Below are positions 32,941-44,690 of a stretch of 64,000 bases of DNA, in pieces. Each line of letters opens with the position of its first letter. The first letter of the stretch is position 1. Source of the DNA: Isoetes taiwanensis (lineage: Eukaryota > Streptophyta > Lycopodiopsida > Isoetales > Isoetaceae); contig JAJEKV010000093.1 in the NCBI GenBank assembly GCA_021234155.1, positions 3,652,024-3,716,023 on the forward strand. Direction: 5' to 3'. The translations under genes were made by a program, and so were the position numbers. The notes under the pieces were generated by a model. The model had not been told where the DNA came from. It did no database searches and was given only the letters and a program-made list of their open reading frames with translations.

Positions 32941-33633
32941 GGCACAGTTGCGCTGGATTATGCAGAAAAAGAACTGGGTTTGAATCGAAAGCAAGCGCTG
33001 CATAATTTGATATTTTTTATATGCTTCAACACGTATGGAGGAATTCAGATTCTGTTTCCTGCGCTGATAAACAGAATCAGCGTAGCAGGAGAAGATCTAC
33101 AGAAGAAACTAAGGGAAGAAATCAGATCTGCTGTAGAGGAAAATGGAGGAAAAATCGATCTGGGCGCGCTAGAAAAAATGCCGCTACTGCATTCGACAGT
33201 ATACGAGACATTAAGGATTGAGCCGCCAGTGAAATGGCAGTATGGAAGAGCCAGAAAAGACATAGTCATAAGCTCTCACACTGCAGCATTCAAGGTGAAA
33301 AAGGGTGAAATGCTTGCTGGGTTTCAGCCTTCTGTGACCAGAGATCCTTTGGTCTTTGATAATCCAGATACTTTCATTGCAGACAGATTCTTGGGAGCTC
33401 AAGGGCACAATTTGCTGCAGTATGTTTACTGGTCTAATGGCCCTGAGACCTGCTCCCCTTCTGTTGAAAACAAACAGTGTGCTGGTAAGGATTTTGTTGT
33501 CATGATTGCTAGACTCTTTGTTGCACACATGTTTTTGAGGTATGATTATTTCCAGTTTGACCAGCCTCTTGTTAAGGGCTCCTCTACCACTTATACCTTC
33601 ATCAAGCTTCAAAGAGCCCTTCATTGTGCTTAA
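32941..33633 (+). pseudogene. CYP74: CYP74-family cytochrome P450, 3' half (split gene)
   Basis: This half resumes in the same frame as 26,473-26,927 and is open for about 230 codons to a stop at 33,631-33,633. Landmarks are LDYAEKELGLNRKQALHNL, the I-helix FNTYGGIQILFP (CYP74 lacks the usual P450 threonine/oxygen groove here), ExxR-type YETLRIEPP with KWQYGRARKDI, FADRFLG-type FIADRFLGAQG, and the heme loop NGPETCSPSVENKQCAGKDF with the Cys ligand in NKQCAGKD. No defect is seen in this half. With the 5' half it makes about 470 residues, normal for a CYP74 without transit peptide. Confidence 0.92.
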
Positions 33634-34010
33634 AAGGAGCCCTTCATTGATGTGTCATGATAAAAATACATTCTATTCTATTTACTTTTCATTACCATTG
33701 TTTGCAAGTATTCTTTTGCATAGCCTCCTATCCTTTGGCCAATTATAAATTCTTTTATGAGTTTAGGGGTCCACTGTCCACCTTGAAGGATCCAATACAT
33801 AAGATTGAAAGTTTGGAAATAAAGACAAATTTCTGTCGCTGTGTTTATCCCAGTGACCAAATTTGTTATATTTACTCACTATTTAATATATTTTCAATTC
33901 TTTGGTCTTAAATCATTTTGCTCGAACTTGGAATCCTTCAAATTTATGTATAAAATAAGAAGAAAGTGGCAAATAATACATCACTTTTAAAATATCTCAA
34001 AGATGTGATG
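33634..34010 (+). other. CYP74 3' flank, duplicated twice downstream
   Basis: This 3' untranslated or flanking sequence is repeated at about 42,505-42,890 with high similarity and at 44,335-44,690 with lower similarity (shared blocks include gtttgcaagtattcttttgcata and the gacaaat...gtgtttatcccagtgacca region). Confidence 0.75.
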
Positions 34011-35001
34011 TTTGTGATGTGAATTGTATTGTACTTTTATCATTAGATTATGCTAAATAATAAAGAGAAGATGATGATGATGACATGGCAATTGGTAATT
34101 CAAGAGAAGTTAGAAATTAGAAAAAAAAATAGAACGTAAGAAGAAGAAGGACATGAAGAGATAACGGAGTAAAGGAGAGATAAGTAGAGATTTGAAGAAG
34201 CGATTCAGAGGTAAGATGATACTTAATAAGGTGGCCTAGCAAACGCACTAATGACTTGCAATTGCACTAATAAAAAAGGATTCCTTAAGATTCCCTAAGA
34301 TTCTTCTAGTTTTGGGGTCAAGCTTTAAAAAAAACGTATTTTCTAAGTGTGGTGCCATTTGGGGAGTCAGAACTAGAAAATGGGCATACTTAAAACAAAA
34401 TCTTCCTTTTTAGGGTCCATTTACTTAGACAAATTTGTGAAAACTTTTGCCTCTTTTGAAAAACACGATAAACAAATAGAGCATAGAAATGTCACGGCTC
34501 AAGAACATCATATGAAGTATTTTATCAAGGTATGAAAACATTACTCTATATACATCATTATAAAAAGCAGAGGCTGGGTTCTCAAACATGTCATTGGTAT
34601 AAGACATTTAAAAAACCTGGTTGACATTCAAGATATACACAACAAAAGTTTTTGGCCAATAGAGTCTTCTTCGTGGCTTGAATAATATCGATGACAATAA
34701 GTCAATATAAGTCTTCAATAATAGCCATGAAAAAGTCTAATGGTAAGTACGATGAAATGCAAGCATAAACCAACGTGTCATCCCAAACCTAAATAGAGTA
34801 CAAAATCACAAAGGTGTGAAATTAGAATAACTTATGAATCAATTCAAAAGGGTTAAGATAGCGTGAAGTCTATGGTATCATAGGAAAATATTTTTATAAA
34901 CGTATTGTACATATGACTGCATAGGAGCAAAGTTCATGTGTCTAAAAAGCGAAATCAAAAAAAAAAAGGGGTTAAATTATCTTCGCATGAAGCTTAAAAT
35001 T
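34011..35001. other. Intergenic, nothing recognised
   Basis: AT-rich sequence with short open frames only. There is a (GAT)n-like run near 34,070-34,083 and a poly(A) run near 34,958-34,969. No gene is supported. Confidence 0.5.
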
Positions 35002-35010
35002 CGTTAGGGA
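35002..35010. repeat. Candidate LINE target-site duplication (left), cgttaggga
   Basis: Matches 41,807-41,815 directly after the poly(A) tail. Nine bases is short for an L1 (usually 7-20), so this is plausible, not proven. Confidence 0.55.
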
Positions 35011-35387
35011 CATTGTTGCAAAATTTGGTCAATGAGCGAAGAGGAGGATGGCGGGGCCTTGAGGCGAGGGGAGCACAGAGACTCCTCTACCCTAAACCAT
35101 GAAATTCTTCACGATTCTGATCCAAGGGAGAGATTCTCTTGTGGATGGCTTGAAGGGAGAGTGCATGTCTATGGGAAAGCTTGGGGTATAATCGATTCTT
35201 CCCTCAAGAATTATTTACTCCTATCTTTTCTGTGGTTCCTCAATCTGAGGTTATGCTTCTTGAATCTTGGTTGGGTGTGTTGGTGATAGTAATGCTAGTG
35301 CTGCAGGCATCTTCCATACACACTGTTCGTGGACAGAAAGTAGAATAGTTGTGAAAGTTTACAGTTAGAGTTGTTGATAGTTTAACA

Positions 35388-37035
35388 GTGCAGTGGAAAG
35401 CATTAGATAACATTAAAAAAAAAAAAAAAAAAAAAAGGGGAAAAGAGTTTTTGGATTATGGAGCAGGGGCACGAATGTCACGGGAATGTGCAATGAGATG
35501 GGTCGGATGGGGCGAGTTCTTGGAAAATGTCTTGAGAAAAGGGTCAATTTGGGGAAAAAGTGGTAACAGTGACAGGAGGAATAATGCCAAAAATGATGCC
35601 AAAGTTAAAGAATTGATAGATCTCATATGTACCTTAAGTGAGAAAGGCCACACTCAAATCCGGGAGATCGTGGGTCACCTAGCAGTGCTCGAGAAGGGAG
35701 AAAAGGTGAAGGATTTTCTTGCTTTTGGAGATTTCCTTACCTCTGTTACAGATATGGTGAACACTAGAAGGTCTTTCGGGTGGGGACCCTCTGACGTCGA
35801 GGAGGGAGGCGATTAGTCAAATTTGCGGAGTACGCAAATCGAGGTGCAAGAGGTTGTGCGAAAGGCGCTAATGAGATAAAGAACAGAGGCATTTGTTGGT
35901 AAGCCCCTTAGAACTGCAGCAGTAGAGAATAAACTAAAATTTCTTAAATCTCGAGGGCTTATAGGGTGTATCCGTCATGAGGGAGTCAGACTGGAGAGAT
36001 TGGAACAGGGAGTTGCAATCAACAGTATCTATTGGATAGATTTTCCCTTTTTTTATGATAGAATGTGGAAACAGTCAGACAGCCACTCTTCTTCTCAAAC
36101 AAGGTACCATTTCCAAAGCCAATACTCAGGTTTTCTTTCAGAAATGGTATCCCTCTTTTGATCCTAAAAACTTCTCGGAGCTATTTCATCTGGCCTGGAC
36201 CTCCTTACAAGGATTAAACCCCATGTATTGGAATGAACAGTCCCTGCTCACTCTGTTTCAGCAGACCAGGAATATTATAAGTTGGGAAGTCTCTCAGGAC
36301 AAAGCCCCAAGAGTTTGGGCACAAATCGACCTTTTAAAGCCTATCCTTGATGAAATAAATTTCGTGGATTACTTTGGTAAACCCAAATCATTGAAGCTAG
36401 TATGGCAGGGACTGCCCCAGCCATGCTCGGCATGTGGCATTAGGCTTCATGGAGGGAAAACTTGTAAAGGAGGAAGAGAGGTTAAGGAGCTACCAAAAGA
36501 AGTGAATCTGGGAAAGCAGAAGGAAGACATTTGGATTACACCAAATAAAGGAAGGATTGAAAGACAAAGGCAGAACAAGAATGGCAGTGAGAAAAGAAAA
36601 AGGAGAAGACAGAGAATCAGGGAAGAAAAGGAGAAAGAAAAGGCAAGGGTAGAGTCGGGGAAGAGTTTGGAAAAGAAACTAAGAAGTGAGTGGAAAAGGA
36701 AAGTTCAGTTCTTGGAGGATGCTTCGAAGGTTAAGGTTCTTCATAATCCTGACTCCAAGGGGAAAGGAGTTATGGAGGACAAAGTCATTGCTGAAGAGAA
36801 CAGATCCATATCTCTCACAATAAGAGAACCTCAATTGCCCAACGGGAATGATTACTCCTCATCTGAGGAATCATCTGGATATAAGAAAAAAGGGGAGCCG
36901 AGCTCGCCTAAAATTTTCCTCTCGGGGCCACATGTTGGCAGTACCTCTGATTCCCCTCTACCTATTGTGGAACTCTTCCCCAAAGGATCAGAGACTAATG
37001 ATTTGTTACCCACGATCCACGAGAGGAGGCTCTAG
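35388..37035 (+). pseudogene. LINE ORF1, DUF4283-like domain plus zinc knuckle
   Basis: ORF1 proteins bind element RNA. From about 35,830 to 36,400 the reading gives FLKSRGLIGCIRHEGVRLER, WYPSFDPKNFSE and KAPRVWAQIDLLKPIL, the DUF4283 pattern of plant L1 ORF1. A knuckle CSACGIRLHGGKTC (CX2CX4HX4C) is at about 36,423-36,465. A very basic, probably helical Lys/Arg/Glu stretch follows at 36,540-36,720, then a Ser/Pro-rich tail. Shifts occur near 35,820 and 36,050. A 20-plus A run at about 35,409-35,436 precedes it. Confidence 0.75.
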
Positions 37036-37564
37036 GACATTCCTCAAAGATCCCTCTTTGTTGAGGAGAAAAGGAATCCATATCAGCTACCCCAACTATA
37101 GATATGATCCAATTGAAGACTCAATTGCAGACAAAGGACCAGGATAGTGACCCAAGCCAAAGGCTTGTAACTCCAGAAGGCCAAGGAATTGATGTTAACA
37201 CAACAGTAGACCTGTAAGTCCAGCTGGCCAAGAATTGGGAATCCAATCCCAAAGGCTTGTAACTCCAAGAGGCCGTGGAACCGGTAGTGAAACAGATCAA
37301 TAGACTTGTAAGCCCTACGGCGCCAAGAATTGTGAGTGGACACACCTATGTTGGAAAGGGAGGTTTTTAAGACAATTTGCGCACTGGTGAAGGACCCCTC
37401 ATCTAGATTGTCTAGTAAATTTTGGGATGATGAGGGGTGGTAGTGGGATGAAACGAGAGGGATCTCAATTCCTTTGTTACCCCACTTCCACAGATTAAAA
37501 AGAGACAGAAAAATGTCTACACCCCCTGGGAGAATGGGCCTGTTACCAGAAGCTCCAAAATCCA
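37036..37564 (+). other. LINE inter-ORF region
   Basis: Contains direct repeats of a cttgtaactccagaaggccaagga-like unit at about 37,165, 37,215, 37,257 and 37,305 (about 45-50 bp period, degenerate). No domain was recognised. Confidence 0.5.
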
Positions 37565-38890
37565 ATGAAGAATGTCTCTTGGAACCTAAGAGGAATTAGG
37601 GGTCCTCTGAAAAGGAAAAGGGCTTTAATTGCACTTAAGGAGCTCAAGGCAGATATAATTTTATTACAAGAACACAGATTACCAGTCTTTGAGGCATCAA
37701 ACTTGGGAAATTGGATTTTCCCCAATGGAGACCCCATATGGGCCCCAGCAGATGGCACTAAAGGTGGCATTTGTATTGCCTGGAATGGGTATAAAAAGAT
37801 AAATTCCTTTCTGCATCCTTCAGGTAGATGGCAGGTTGTTTTTTTTGAGATATAGCAGGAGCATGTAGGCATTATCAATGTTTATGCTTCCACTTCCCCC
37901 GAAGAAAGAGAGGAACAATGGAAAAACATGACAGATTGGTTACAGGGACAGAATATAAACAATTGGATCCTTAGTGGGGATTTCAATATAATACCCCCTC
38001 GTGGGAGCAGAAGGCGGGAAAAAAGATTAATATGTCAAAAGGGGAGAGGTTCCAATGGGACAAGGCCCACAACTTTGTATATCATGCTCCTTCCTCTTCT
38101 AATGCATATTCTTGGAGCAACAAGAGGAAAGGAAATGATAGAGTGTCTTGCCTCCTTGATAGGTATTACACCAAAGATATCCACTTTAGAATTTGGGATA
38201 ATTTGATCATCAAGAATGACTGCATTAATTCCATATCTGATCATTATCCACAAATTTTGGACACAAGCATTGTACCCCAGAATAGACATGCTGATACCCC
38301 ATTTAAATTCAATGTCAGTCTGTTGAACAATAAAACTTTCTGTGAAGATTTCACTAGGTTTTATGGTTCCTTGGAGGGGTTAAATGCAAGTGGTTTAATG
38401 AAGGAATTCATAAGCAGATGTAAGCAGATTAAAAATTGGATCAAGCAATGGGGCAGAGAGTGGAATAGAAAAAAGAGGCAGGAAAAAATGGAGGTATATC
38501 TGGAAATAAGAGATGTTAGGCAGAACCTTTTCTTGGATAAAACTAATGTGATGTTACAACAGAAAGAAGAATCTTTGGAAAGAAAGGTGAGGTTAATTGA
38601 GGAACATGAGGCAAAAAGTTTGGCAATTAAGAGCAGAAGCCTATATGTTAACTTGATGGATGATTGCAGCTCTAAGTTCTTTTCGTGACGCCAAAAGTAG
38701 GATAATGAACAATGGGATAGCCTCAATACATGATGATAATCAGCATGAGCTATCTAAGCAGGAAGACATTCAAAAATTGTTCTACAATAAATATAAGGAA
38801 CTTTTTGCAGCCACATGCACAGATAATGGTAAAATGGCAGAGTTCTTTGATTATCTTGGCCCAAAGGATGAACACATTGAAGATCAATGA
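37565..38890 (+). pseudogene. LINE ORF2, endonuclease domain
   Basis: AP-like endonuclease that nicks the target DNA. MKNVSWNLRGIRGPLKR at 37,565 holds the catalytic Asn. LLQEHRLP holds the Glu, WILSGDFNIIPP at about 37,962-37,998 the Asp/Asn pair, and DRYYTKD...SISDHYPQIL at about 38,160-38,260 the terminal Asp-His. A stop at 37,853-37,855 and a shift near 38,030 break the frame. A helical linker rich in Lys/Glu follows to 38,690. Confidence 0.85.
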
Positions 38891-39099
38891 CTTTTGGCTA
38901 TTCAATGGAATTTGAGATCCAGGAACTATCAAGTATGGCTCATGGAAAAGCCGAGGGGCGATGGGCCCCCACGAATTTTATGAACACTTTTGGCGCATAA
39001 TGAAGAGAAGACATCATCACATTTATCTGGGGGTGCTTGGCGGGTTGAAAAACTACATCCAAACAATTAATCTTTGGCTTAATTGCATTAATTCCAAAA

Positions 39100-40082
39100 G
39101 TTGACAAGCCTACCACCTTCTCGATTGGAGGCCAATATCATTGACAAATGTAACATACAAAATATTGGCGTTATCAGGGTTTCTTTCAGGGAGAAGCATA
39201 CTAGATAATTTTATTGGTGCATATGAGGGCTTGCATTGGAATGGGATAACCAATCAGGGATGTGTGCTTCTTAAACTGGACTTTAGAAGGGCCTATGACA
39301 CTATTGACTGGAAATTTCTTTATAGAGCCATGTCCCAGTTAGGTTTCTCAGAGCAAGTGGTGAAAAAAATTGCTGGTTTCAATGTTACAGGATGCTCAAC
39401 TGTTCTGGTTAATGGTTCCCCCTCTTCTTTTTTTGAACGTAAAAGAGGGGTCAGGCAGGGATGCCCTTTGGCTCCCTACAATTTTCGGGAATAATTCTTT
39501 GAAATGGTAACCAGAATTATTATGAAATTGTAGCAAAATGACAAAATTAGTTGCCTCAAGCTCCCAATGAGTGACACTCTGTCAGTAATGCAGTATGCTG
39601 ATGACACATTTGTGTTTTTAAAAAAGCAGGGGGATTGTATTCAGAATTTTCTTGTTGCTATGGATCTGTTTGGGAAAGCATCAGGGGTGGTATTGAACAT
39701 GGATAAATGTGCAATCATCTCTGATAGCTCAGATGATCATATTGAAGGGATTAAAGTATGTGGACTTGGATCTGCTACCAAATTATTGGGCTTGCCTTTA
39801 GCCCTTAAAATGAGTTTGCATGGCCTGTGGGAACCAATAGTGACCAAAATCAAGAAAAAGCTTCAAATGTACCCCAAGTCATTATCTCTGGCAGGGAGAG
39901 TAGAAATAATTAATGGTGTCATTGCCAGTTCTCATGTTTATTTTTCATCAGCTATAATTGCAGACAGGAAAACTTACCAGGAACTGGAAGTTATTATGAA
40001 GGAATTTATCTGGCAAGGTGCACATATGGTTGGGTGGAAACATCTAACTCTTCCTAGGAAAAAAAGGAGGTTTGGGGTGTAA
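39100..40082 (+). pseudogene. LINE ORF2, reverse transcriptase domain
   Basis: Motifs in order: PTTFSIGGQYH-like remains then SLTNVTYKILA, FLSGRSILDNF, LLKLDFRRAYDTIDW (first catalytic Asp), VNGSPSSFF with RGVRQGCPLAPYNF, and MQYADDTFVFLK (catalytic YADD at about 39,594-39,605). KLLGLPLALKM and LSLAGRVEIINGVIAS follow. The L1-type order is complete. A stop near 39,492 and nearby shifts inactivate it. Confidence 0.9.
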
Positions 40083-41300
40083 AGATTTGTTTCTCCAGCT
40101 CGGGTTTTGTGAGAAAAATTGGTCAGGAGATCTCTAGTCTCAACATCAAAGTCTCCCCGCTCTTCTCTTTACTAAATATTGGATTGAGAAAAGCTCTTTA
40201 GTGGGTAGTCCATCTATCCCTCATCATTTACCGATTCAAAAGATTCTATCAGACTTTAATTCTAGTCCGGGTACATCCATTTGTTATGAGAAGAATTATC
40301 CAAGCACGGAATAGAGTGTTTGTATGTTTCAAAGGCCCATCCAATTGAAAATGTTTTTGAAGATTTTAATTTTTTTACGGCACTGTGGTTTGGTTGATGA
40401 AGAGGATGGATGTTTGGCTCTCAAGCATCCAAGGAAGTATAAGGAGTGGAAACTTAAGGGTTTAGGCACAATTGGAAGTATGGGTAATGGTGAAGATTGG
40501 AAGACATGGCAAGAAATTTCCAATATAGTGCAAGACTCCATCTCTATGAAATATTTATAAGATCTTAATTGACACCATAAAAGGAAAGCAGAGTACAAAT
40601 AAAGGACCATAATGGGCTATGGAGGGTAAAAGGGTATAGTGTGGGCAAAATTTATGCCTTCTTTTGTGTGATCATGGAACCAAAGTTTCCAACCAATGGG
40701 GGCTGCTTCTCGATTTGGAAGCCATTCGGGTTATAAGGAAAGGGTGGAAACTACAAAGGTGCAAAGAAGATTATTCTTTTTAGATGGCTTCTTACTTCAA
40801 TAAAAGTCTCAAGTCCAATGCCTATAGGGCAAAAGTATAATGATCGGATCTCGACATGAGGATGTCCTCTAGGTTGTGGCCAAGCCGAGTCTTCTAGCCA
40901 CATCTTTATTTGTCCTTGGCTGACCCCTTTCCGGACTTGGATAGGCACTCACATAGGTTCTATTCCCTCATGAACATGATCTATTTGACTTTCTTGCAAA
41001 TGGTTCCCCTTTGTGGATACCATTAGAACACTATGTTTGTGGATAGTTTGGAAAACAGAAAATAATATGGCTATTAATCATCATCCTCCAGATCTGAGTT
41101 TCCTCAAGACAACTCTTCAATTAGAGTTGGCAGATGCAGCTATGGCTCACAGATTGAGCAAGGGGTCTAATTATGATAAAAGTTGGGATGTTTTGGGCTC
41201 CTTTCAAGGGTTCTATGCATTCTTCTCTTCTTATTTTAATAACCTTTTCGATGTTGATGGCGGACTACGGTCAAGAAGCACCATGAAGGTGGCCATGTGA
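40083..41300 (+). pseudogene. LINE ORF2, C-terminal zinc-binding (zf-RVT) region
   Basis: Frames near 40,620-41,060 read KIYAFFCVIMEPKFP, then CPLGCGQAESSSHIFICPWL (the CX3CX(n)HX4C zf-RVT motif) and WIVWKTENNMAIN, as expected after L1 reverse transcriptase. Heavily shifted. Confidence 0.7.
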
Positions 41301-41342
41301 GGGAGGCCACGGAAGGCCGAAGCCTATGTCTCACCCGAAGGT

Positions 41343-41612
41343 TTGGAAGCACTCCTGCAGGTCAAGACTGAAACTATCATGATCCGGAACCTCTGGCGAG
41401 TTTTGATGGACGAGGATATTTGGCAGTTCAAGCAGGAGCTCAAACCATATTTTGAAGAGAAATTTGGCATCTGTGAAGGGGCGAGAGAATCGTGGATTCT
41501 TCACATTCTGGATGCCTCTGCATATGGAGCGGTTGAACTAGGTTATCTGCTCTTCAAATACACAGATCATGCCTTTGCAATTATAACTCCGGCGGAGTTA
41601 TTGGAAGAATGA
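41343..41612 (+). other. Unexplained 89-codon open frame in the LINE 3' end
   Basis: An open stretch starts MEALLQVKTETIMIRNLW and continues through WQFKQELKPYFEEKFGI to AELLEE. It is in good coding shape compared with the rest of the LINE, with balanced composition, and an upstream in-phase stretch from about 41,300 may extend it. I recognise no domain. It may be an extra C-terminal part of ORF2, a captured fragment or chance. Confidence 0.4.
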
Positions 41613-41793
41613 GGCAACAACAAATAGTGCTCAAGCCCGGAACCCAACCCTTCGGTGTTTTGCTTAAAACTATAATTCTGGTTATCTTGCTTTTTAATCC
41701 TTTAAACAAGTGTTTCCCTATATGAGAGTTTCACTCTGTTAATTTTTGTATTACTATGTATTACATGTAATATAACATCAACGCCGTTTCTAT

Positions 41794-41806
41794 AAAAAAA
41801 AAAAAA
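41794..41806 (+). repeat. LINE poly(A) tail
   Basis: A13 follows gccgtttctat and is directly followed by the candidate target duplication cgttaggga. Confidence 0.8.
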
Positions 41807-41875
41807 CGTTAGGGATCGTGATGTCTATGATACCCCTCCCAAAAAAAAAAAAAAAGAAAAAGAAAGCAAGTGTTG

Positions 41876-42535
41876 CACAATGTGATATTTTGTATATGCT
41901 TCAACACATATGGAGGAATTCAAATTCTGTTCCCGGCTCTGATAAACCGAATAAGCGAAGCAGGAGAAGATCTGCAGAAAAAACTAAGGGAAGAAATCAT
42001 ATCTGCGGTGGAAGCAAATGGAGGAAAAATTGATCCGGGCACTCTAGAAAAAATGCCACTACTGTAGTCGACAGTTTACGAGACACTAAGGATTGAGCTG
42101 CCAGTGAAATGGCAGTATGGAAGAGCCAGAAAAGACATAGTCATAAGCTCTCACACCGCATCATTCAAGGTGAAAAAGGGTGAGATGCTTGCTGGCTTCC
42201 AGCCTTCTGTGACCACAGATCCTTTGGGCTTTGATAATCCACACACTTTCATGGCAGACAGATTCTTGGGAGCTCAAGGGAACAATTTATTGCAGTATGT
42301 TTACTGGTCTAATGGCCTTGAGACTTTCTCCCCTTCTATCCACAACAAGCGATTGTGCTAGTAAGGATTTTTGTTGTCATGATTGCTAGAATGTTTGTTG
42401 CACACTTAAGGTATGATTATTTCGGTTTGACCAGCCTCTTGTTAAGGGCTCCTCTACACTTATACCTTCATCAAGCTTCAAAGAGCCCTTCATTGTATTT
42501 AAAAGGAGCCTTTGATTGCGTTTCTTCGTCTGTGA
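41876..42535 (+). pseudogene. CYP74: CYP74 truncated paralogue (3' half)
   Basis: Near-copy of 32,993-33,633: CICFNTYGGIQILFP, RISEAGEDLQKKLREE, KWQYGRARKDI, FKVKKGEMLAGFQPS and FMADRFLGAQG. It starts abruptly after an A-rich run at 41,842-41,870. TAG at 42,065-42,067 replaces a His codon, the heme-loop region reads HNKRLC then stop (42,359) where the intact copy has NKQCAGKD, and a shift and a small deletion follow (MFVAHLRYDYF, lacking MFL). It cannot bind heme normally. The 5' half is absent. Confidence 0.9.
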
Positions 42536-42890
42536 TAAAAAATACATTTCTATTCTATTCTATTTACCTTTCATTACCATTGTTTGCAAGTATTCTTTTT
42601 GCATATCCTCCTATGCTTTGCAATTATTAATTCTTTATGAGTTTTGGGGTCCATAGTCCACCTTGAAGGATCCAATACATAAGATTGAAAGCTTGGGAAT
42701 AATGACAAATGGGTCGCTCTGTTTGTTTATCCTACTGACCAAACTTGTTTTATTTACCCACTATTTAATATATTTTCAATTCTTTGGTCTTAAATCATTT
42801 TGCTCGAACTTGGAATCCTTCAAATTTATATGTATAAATTAGAAGAGAGTGGAAAAATAATACATCACTTTTAAAATTTCACAAAGATAT
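42505..42890 (+). repeat. Second copy of the CYP74 3' flank
   Basis: Aligns with 33,634-34,010, for example the cattaccattgtttgcaag, gtccaccttgaaggatcc and aatcattttgctcgaacttg blocks. It shows the pseudogene arose by DNA duplication, not retroposition. Confidence 0.85.
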
Positions 42891-44334
42891 GATGTTCTAT
42901 TTTATACATTTGTTGTTTGTTGAAGGGAGCCACATAATAAGAGTTGTACTCACCCACTTGACAAGGGTCAAAAATAGGGGGTTCCTCTCTAGAATATCCG
43001 ATTAAAGTTGGAAATATCCGATTTGCAAAAAAGTAGATACAAGGCAAATCTCCCATCGAAATTTCATAAAAATAGTGTTAAATTTGACAAATTAGAGGTA
43101 TTTTTCTCAAAAATCCCGCAAGCATAAATATAAGGTGGCATTTTTTTGGTTAGTGCAAAATCTAAATTCTAGGCACTGCTGGCACTTGATTTAAAGCGCA
43201 TGAAAGCCGGACCAAAAGTTTAACCACTTTCGGATATAACCAGAGGGTGCCATGATGGATTATTATATACATTCTACTTAAGGGCTCATGTTCAAATTCT
43301 ATCCAAAAGGCTTTGGACAGTGAACATGGTAGGACCCAAAAAAAGCTTGGTGTATCTTAGGAACTATTGGGATCATTTGATATGAATAATATGGAGTCCA
43401 TTCAACATGCCTTGCTTACATGTAAACATTTATGTGCTAGGTAATTGGAAGGATTGAGGGGTTTCTGGCACAGAAAACCGTGAGACGCCCGCCCGGAGCT
43501 TTAACGGCGGTGGCGCTGCCGGTTTACCGCCCGGAAACCACGAAATCCGGCCCGGCTACCAAAGCGTGAACCGGCGTTTGGCAAAATTTCGGCCATGTTT
43601 TTCCTGTGATTCTTGCTCCAATGTGTTTCAATACTTTCAATCTACCTCAAGCGCAACCCATCCCAAGCGCCATTATTTCATTAAGAGGATTTGAAGGTCC
43701 TAGATGTCATTAGATTGCATTGAACATGTCTTAGATGCCCTCGCTTGTTTCTACTGGGCCGTTTGCTCCGCCCCGCTTCTTCCAAGGCTCAAGACCTTGC
43801 TATTTGATCTGCCCTTACTTGTTGAAGCTCTAAAGGCTACGACCCGACGGCGACATTCGAGGCTATGGTAGGAAGCTCTCCCCTGCACAAACCTCTGCAC
43901 AAACACGGAATGGCGGCGGAGTAAAAAAGCGATCGCGAAAAGAGAGCGAAACGGCGGAGTAGAAAAAAAGAGTAGAAAACGACCGAATTGGTGTGAAATG
44001 AGAAGCTGGAATAAACGATCTGGGAATAGTTCATACAAAAACATGGCTGGAAGCTATGGCGGTGTGCAGCGGGCGCCACCAAGAACTTCATAAATGCCAA
44101 ATTACCTATAAGAAACAAACATGGAAACTTCGAGGAATTTCGCCAAAGCGGCGGTTTACATTTTCTTTTTATGGATGTCGCAGATTACCAAAGATTGAAG
44201 CGCATACTAGCCATATGATCAAGTGCTCTTGAAAGCAACTCTCATCCCAGAAGATTATCTTGATAATCCTCTAGAAGCTTATCGTAATGGATAATTATGT
44301 TTCGACATGATTTTGCATGACGTAGAAATCACGT
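42891..44334. other. Intergenic with GC-rich island
   Basis: Nothing coding was recognised. A 120-bp segment at about 43,320-43,440 (gtaggacccaaaaa, ataatatggagtcca) is shared with 51,225-51,340. About 43,480-44,060 is GC-rich with many CGG and GCGATCGC-like motifs. An open minus-strand frame there (43,751-44,044) has no recognisable domain. Confidence 0.4.
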
Positions 44335-44690
44335 CCTCTTTATCATTTCCCTTTCATTACTGTTGTTGGAAGTATTCTTTTGCATAGGCTTGCTAAAATT
44401 TGCAGATTATAAGCCTTTTTATGAGGTTAGGGAGTCACCTTGAAGAACTCACTACATAGACTGGAAAGTATGGCGTTAAAGACAAATGCCTTCACTGTGT
44501 TTGTCCCAGTGACCACGCTTTGTTATATTTAATTTCCTTGTGTTTAGATCGTTTTGTTGGAATTTCTCTATACTCCTGCCTGCTCTCAATTTGGGAGCCT
44601 CCAAAGAAGAAAGTAGAAATCAATACATCTCCTTTAAAAGGTCCCAGAGATATTGAAATACGTCGTGAACCACGTGATGAGAAGATGTGT
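44335..44690 (+). repeat. Third, diverged copy of the CYP74 3' flank
   Basis: Blocks shared with 33,670-33,990 in the same order: tttcattac.gttgtt.g.aagtattcttttgcatag, then the caccttgaag, then agtatgg...aaagacaaat, then gtgtttgtcccagtgacca, then tttgttatattta. No CYP74 coding sequence is left just upstream. Confidence 0.65.

Larger units (their letters stand above)
35011..41806 (+). mobile_element. L1-type LINE (non-LTR retrotransposon), degenerate, 6.8 kb
   Basis: Order: 5' region, ORF1 with DUF4283-like domain and CCHC knuckle, ORF2 with apurinic endonuclease, reverse transcriptase and C-terminal cysteine region, 3' untranslated region and poly(A) at 41,794-41,806. Candidate 9-bp duplication cgttaggga. 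This is the classic plant L1 layout. Multiple shifts and stops make it inactive. It separates the CYP74 gene from its truncated paralogue. Confidence 0.85.

Noticed and set aside
34861-41835. Longer direct repeat flanking the LINE (gtgaagtctatggtat versus gtgatgtctatgatac)
   Set aside because: Positions do not sit symmetrically beside the LINE ends; weak match likely chance. The 9-bp cgttaggga is the better candidate.
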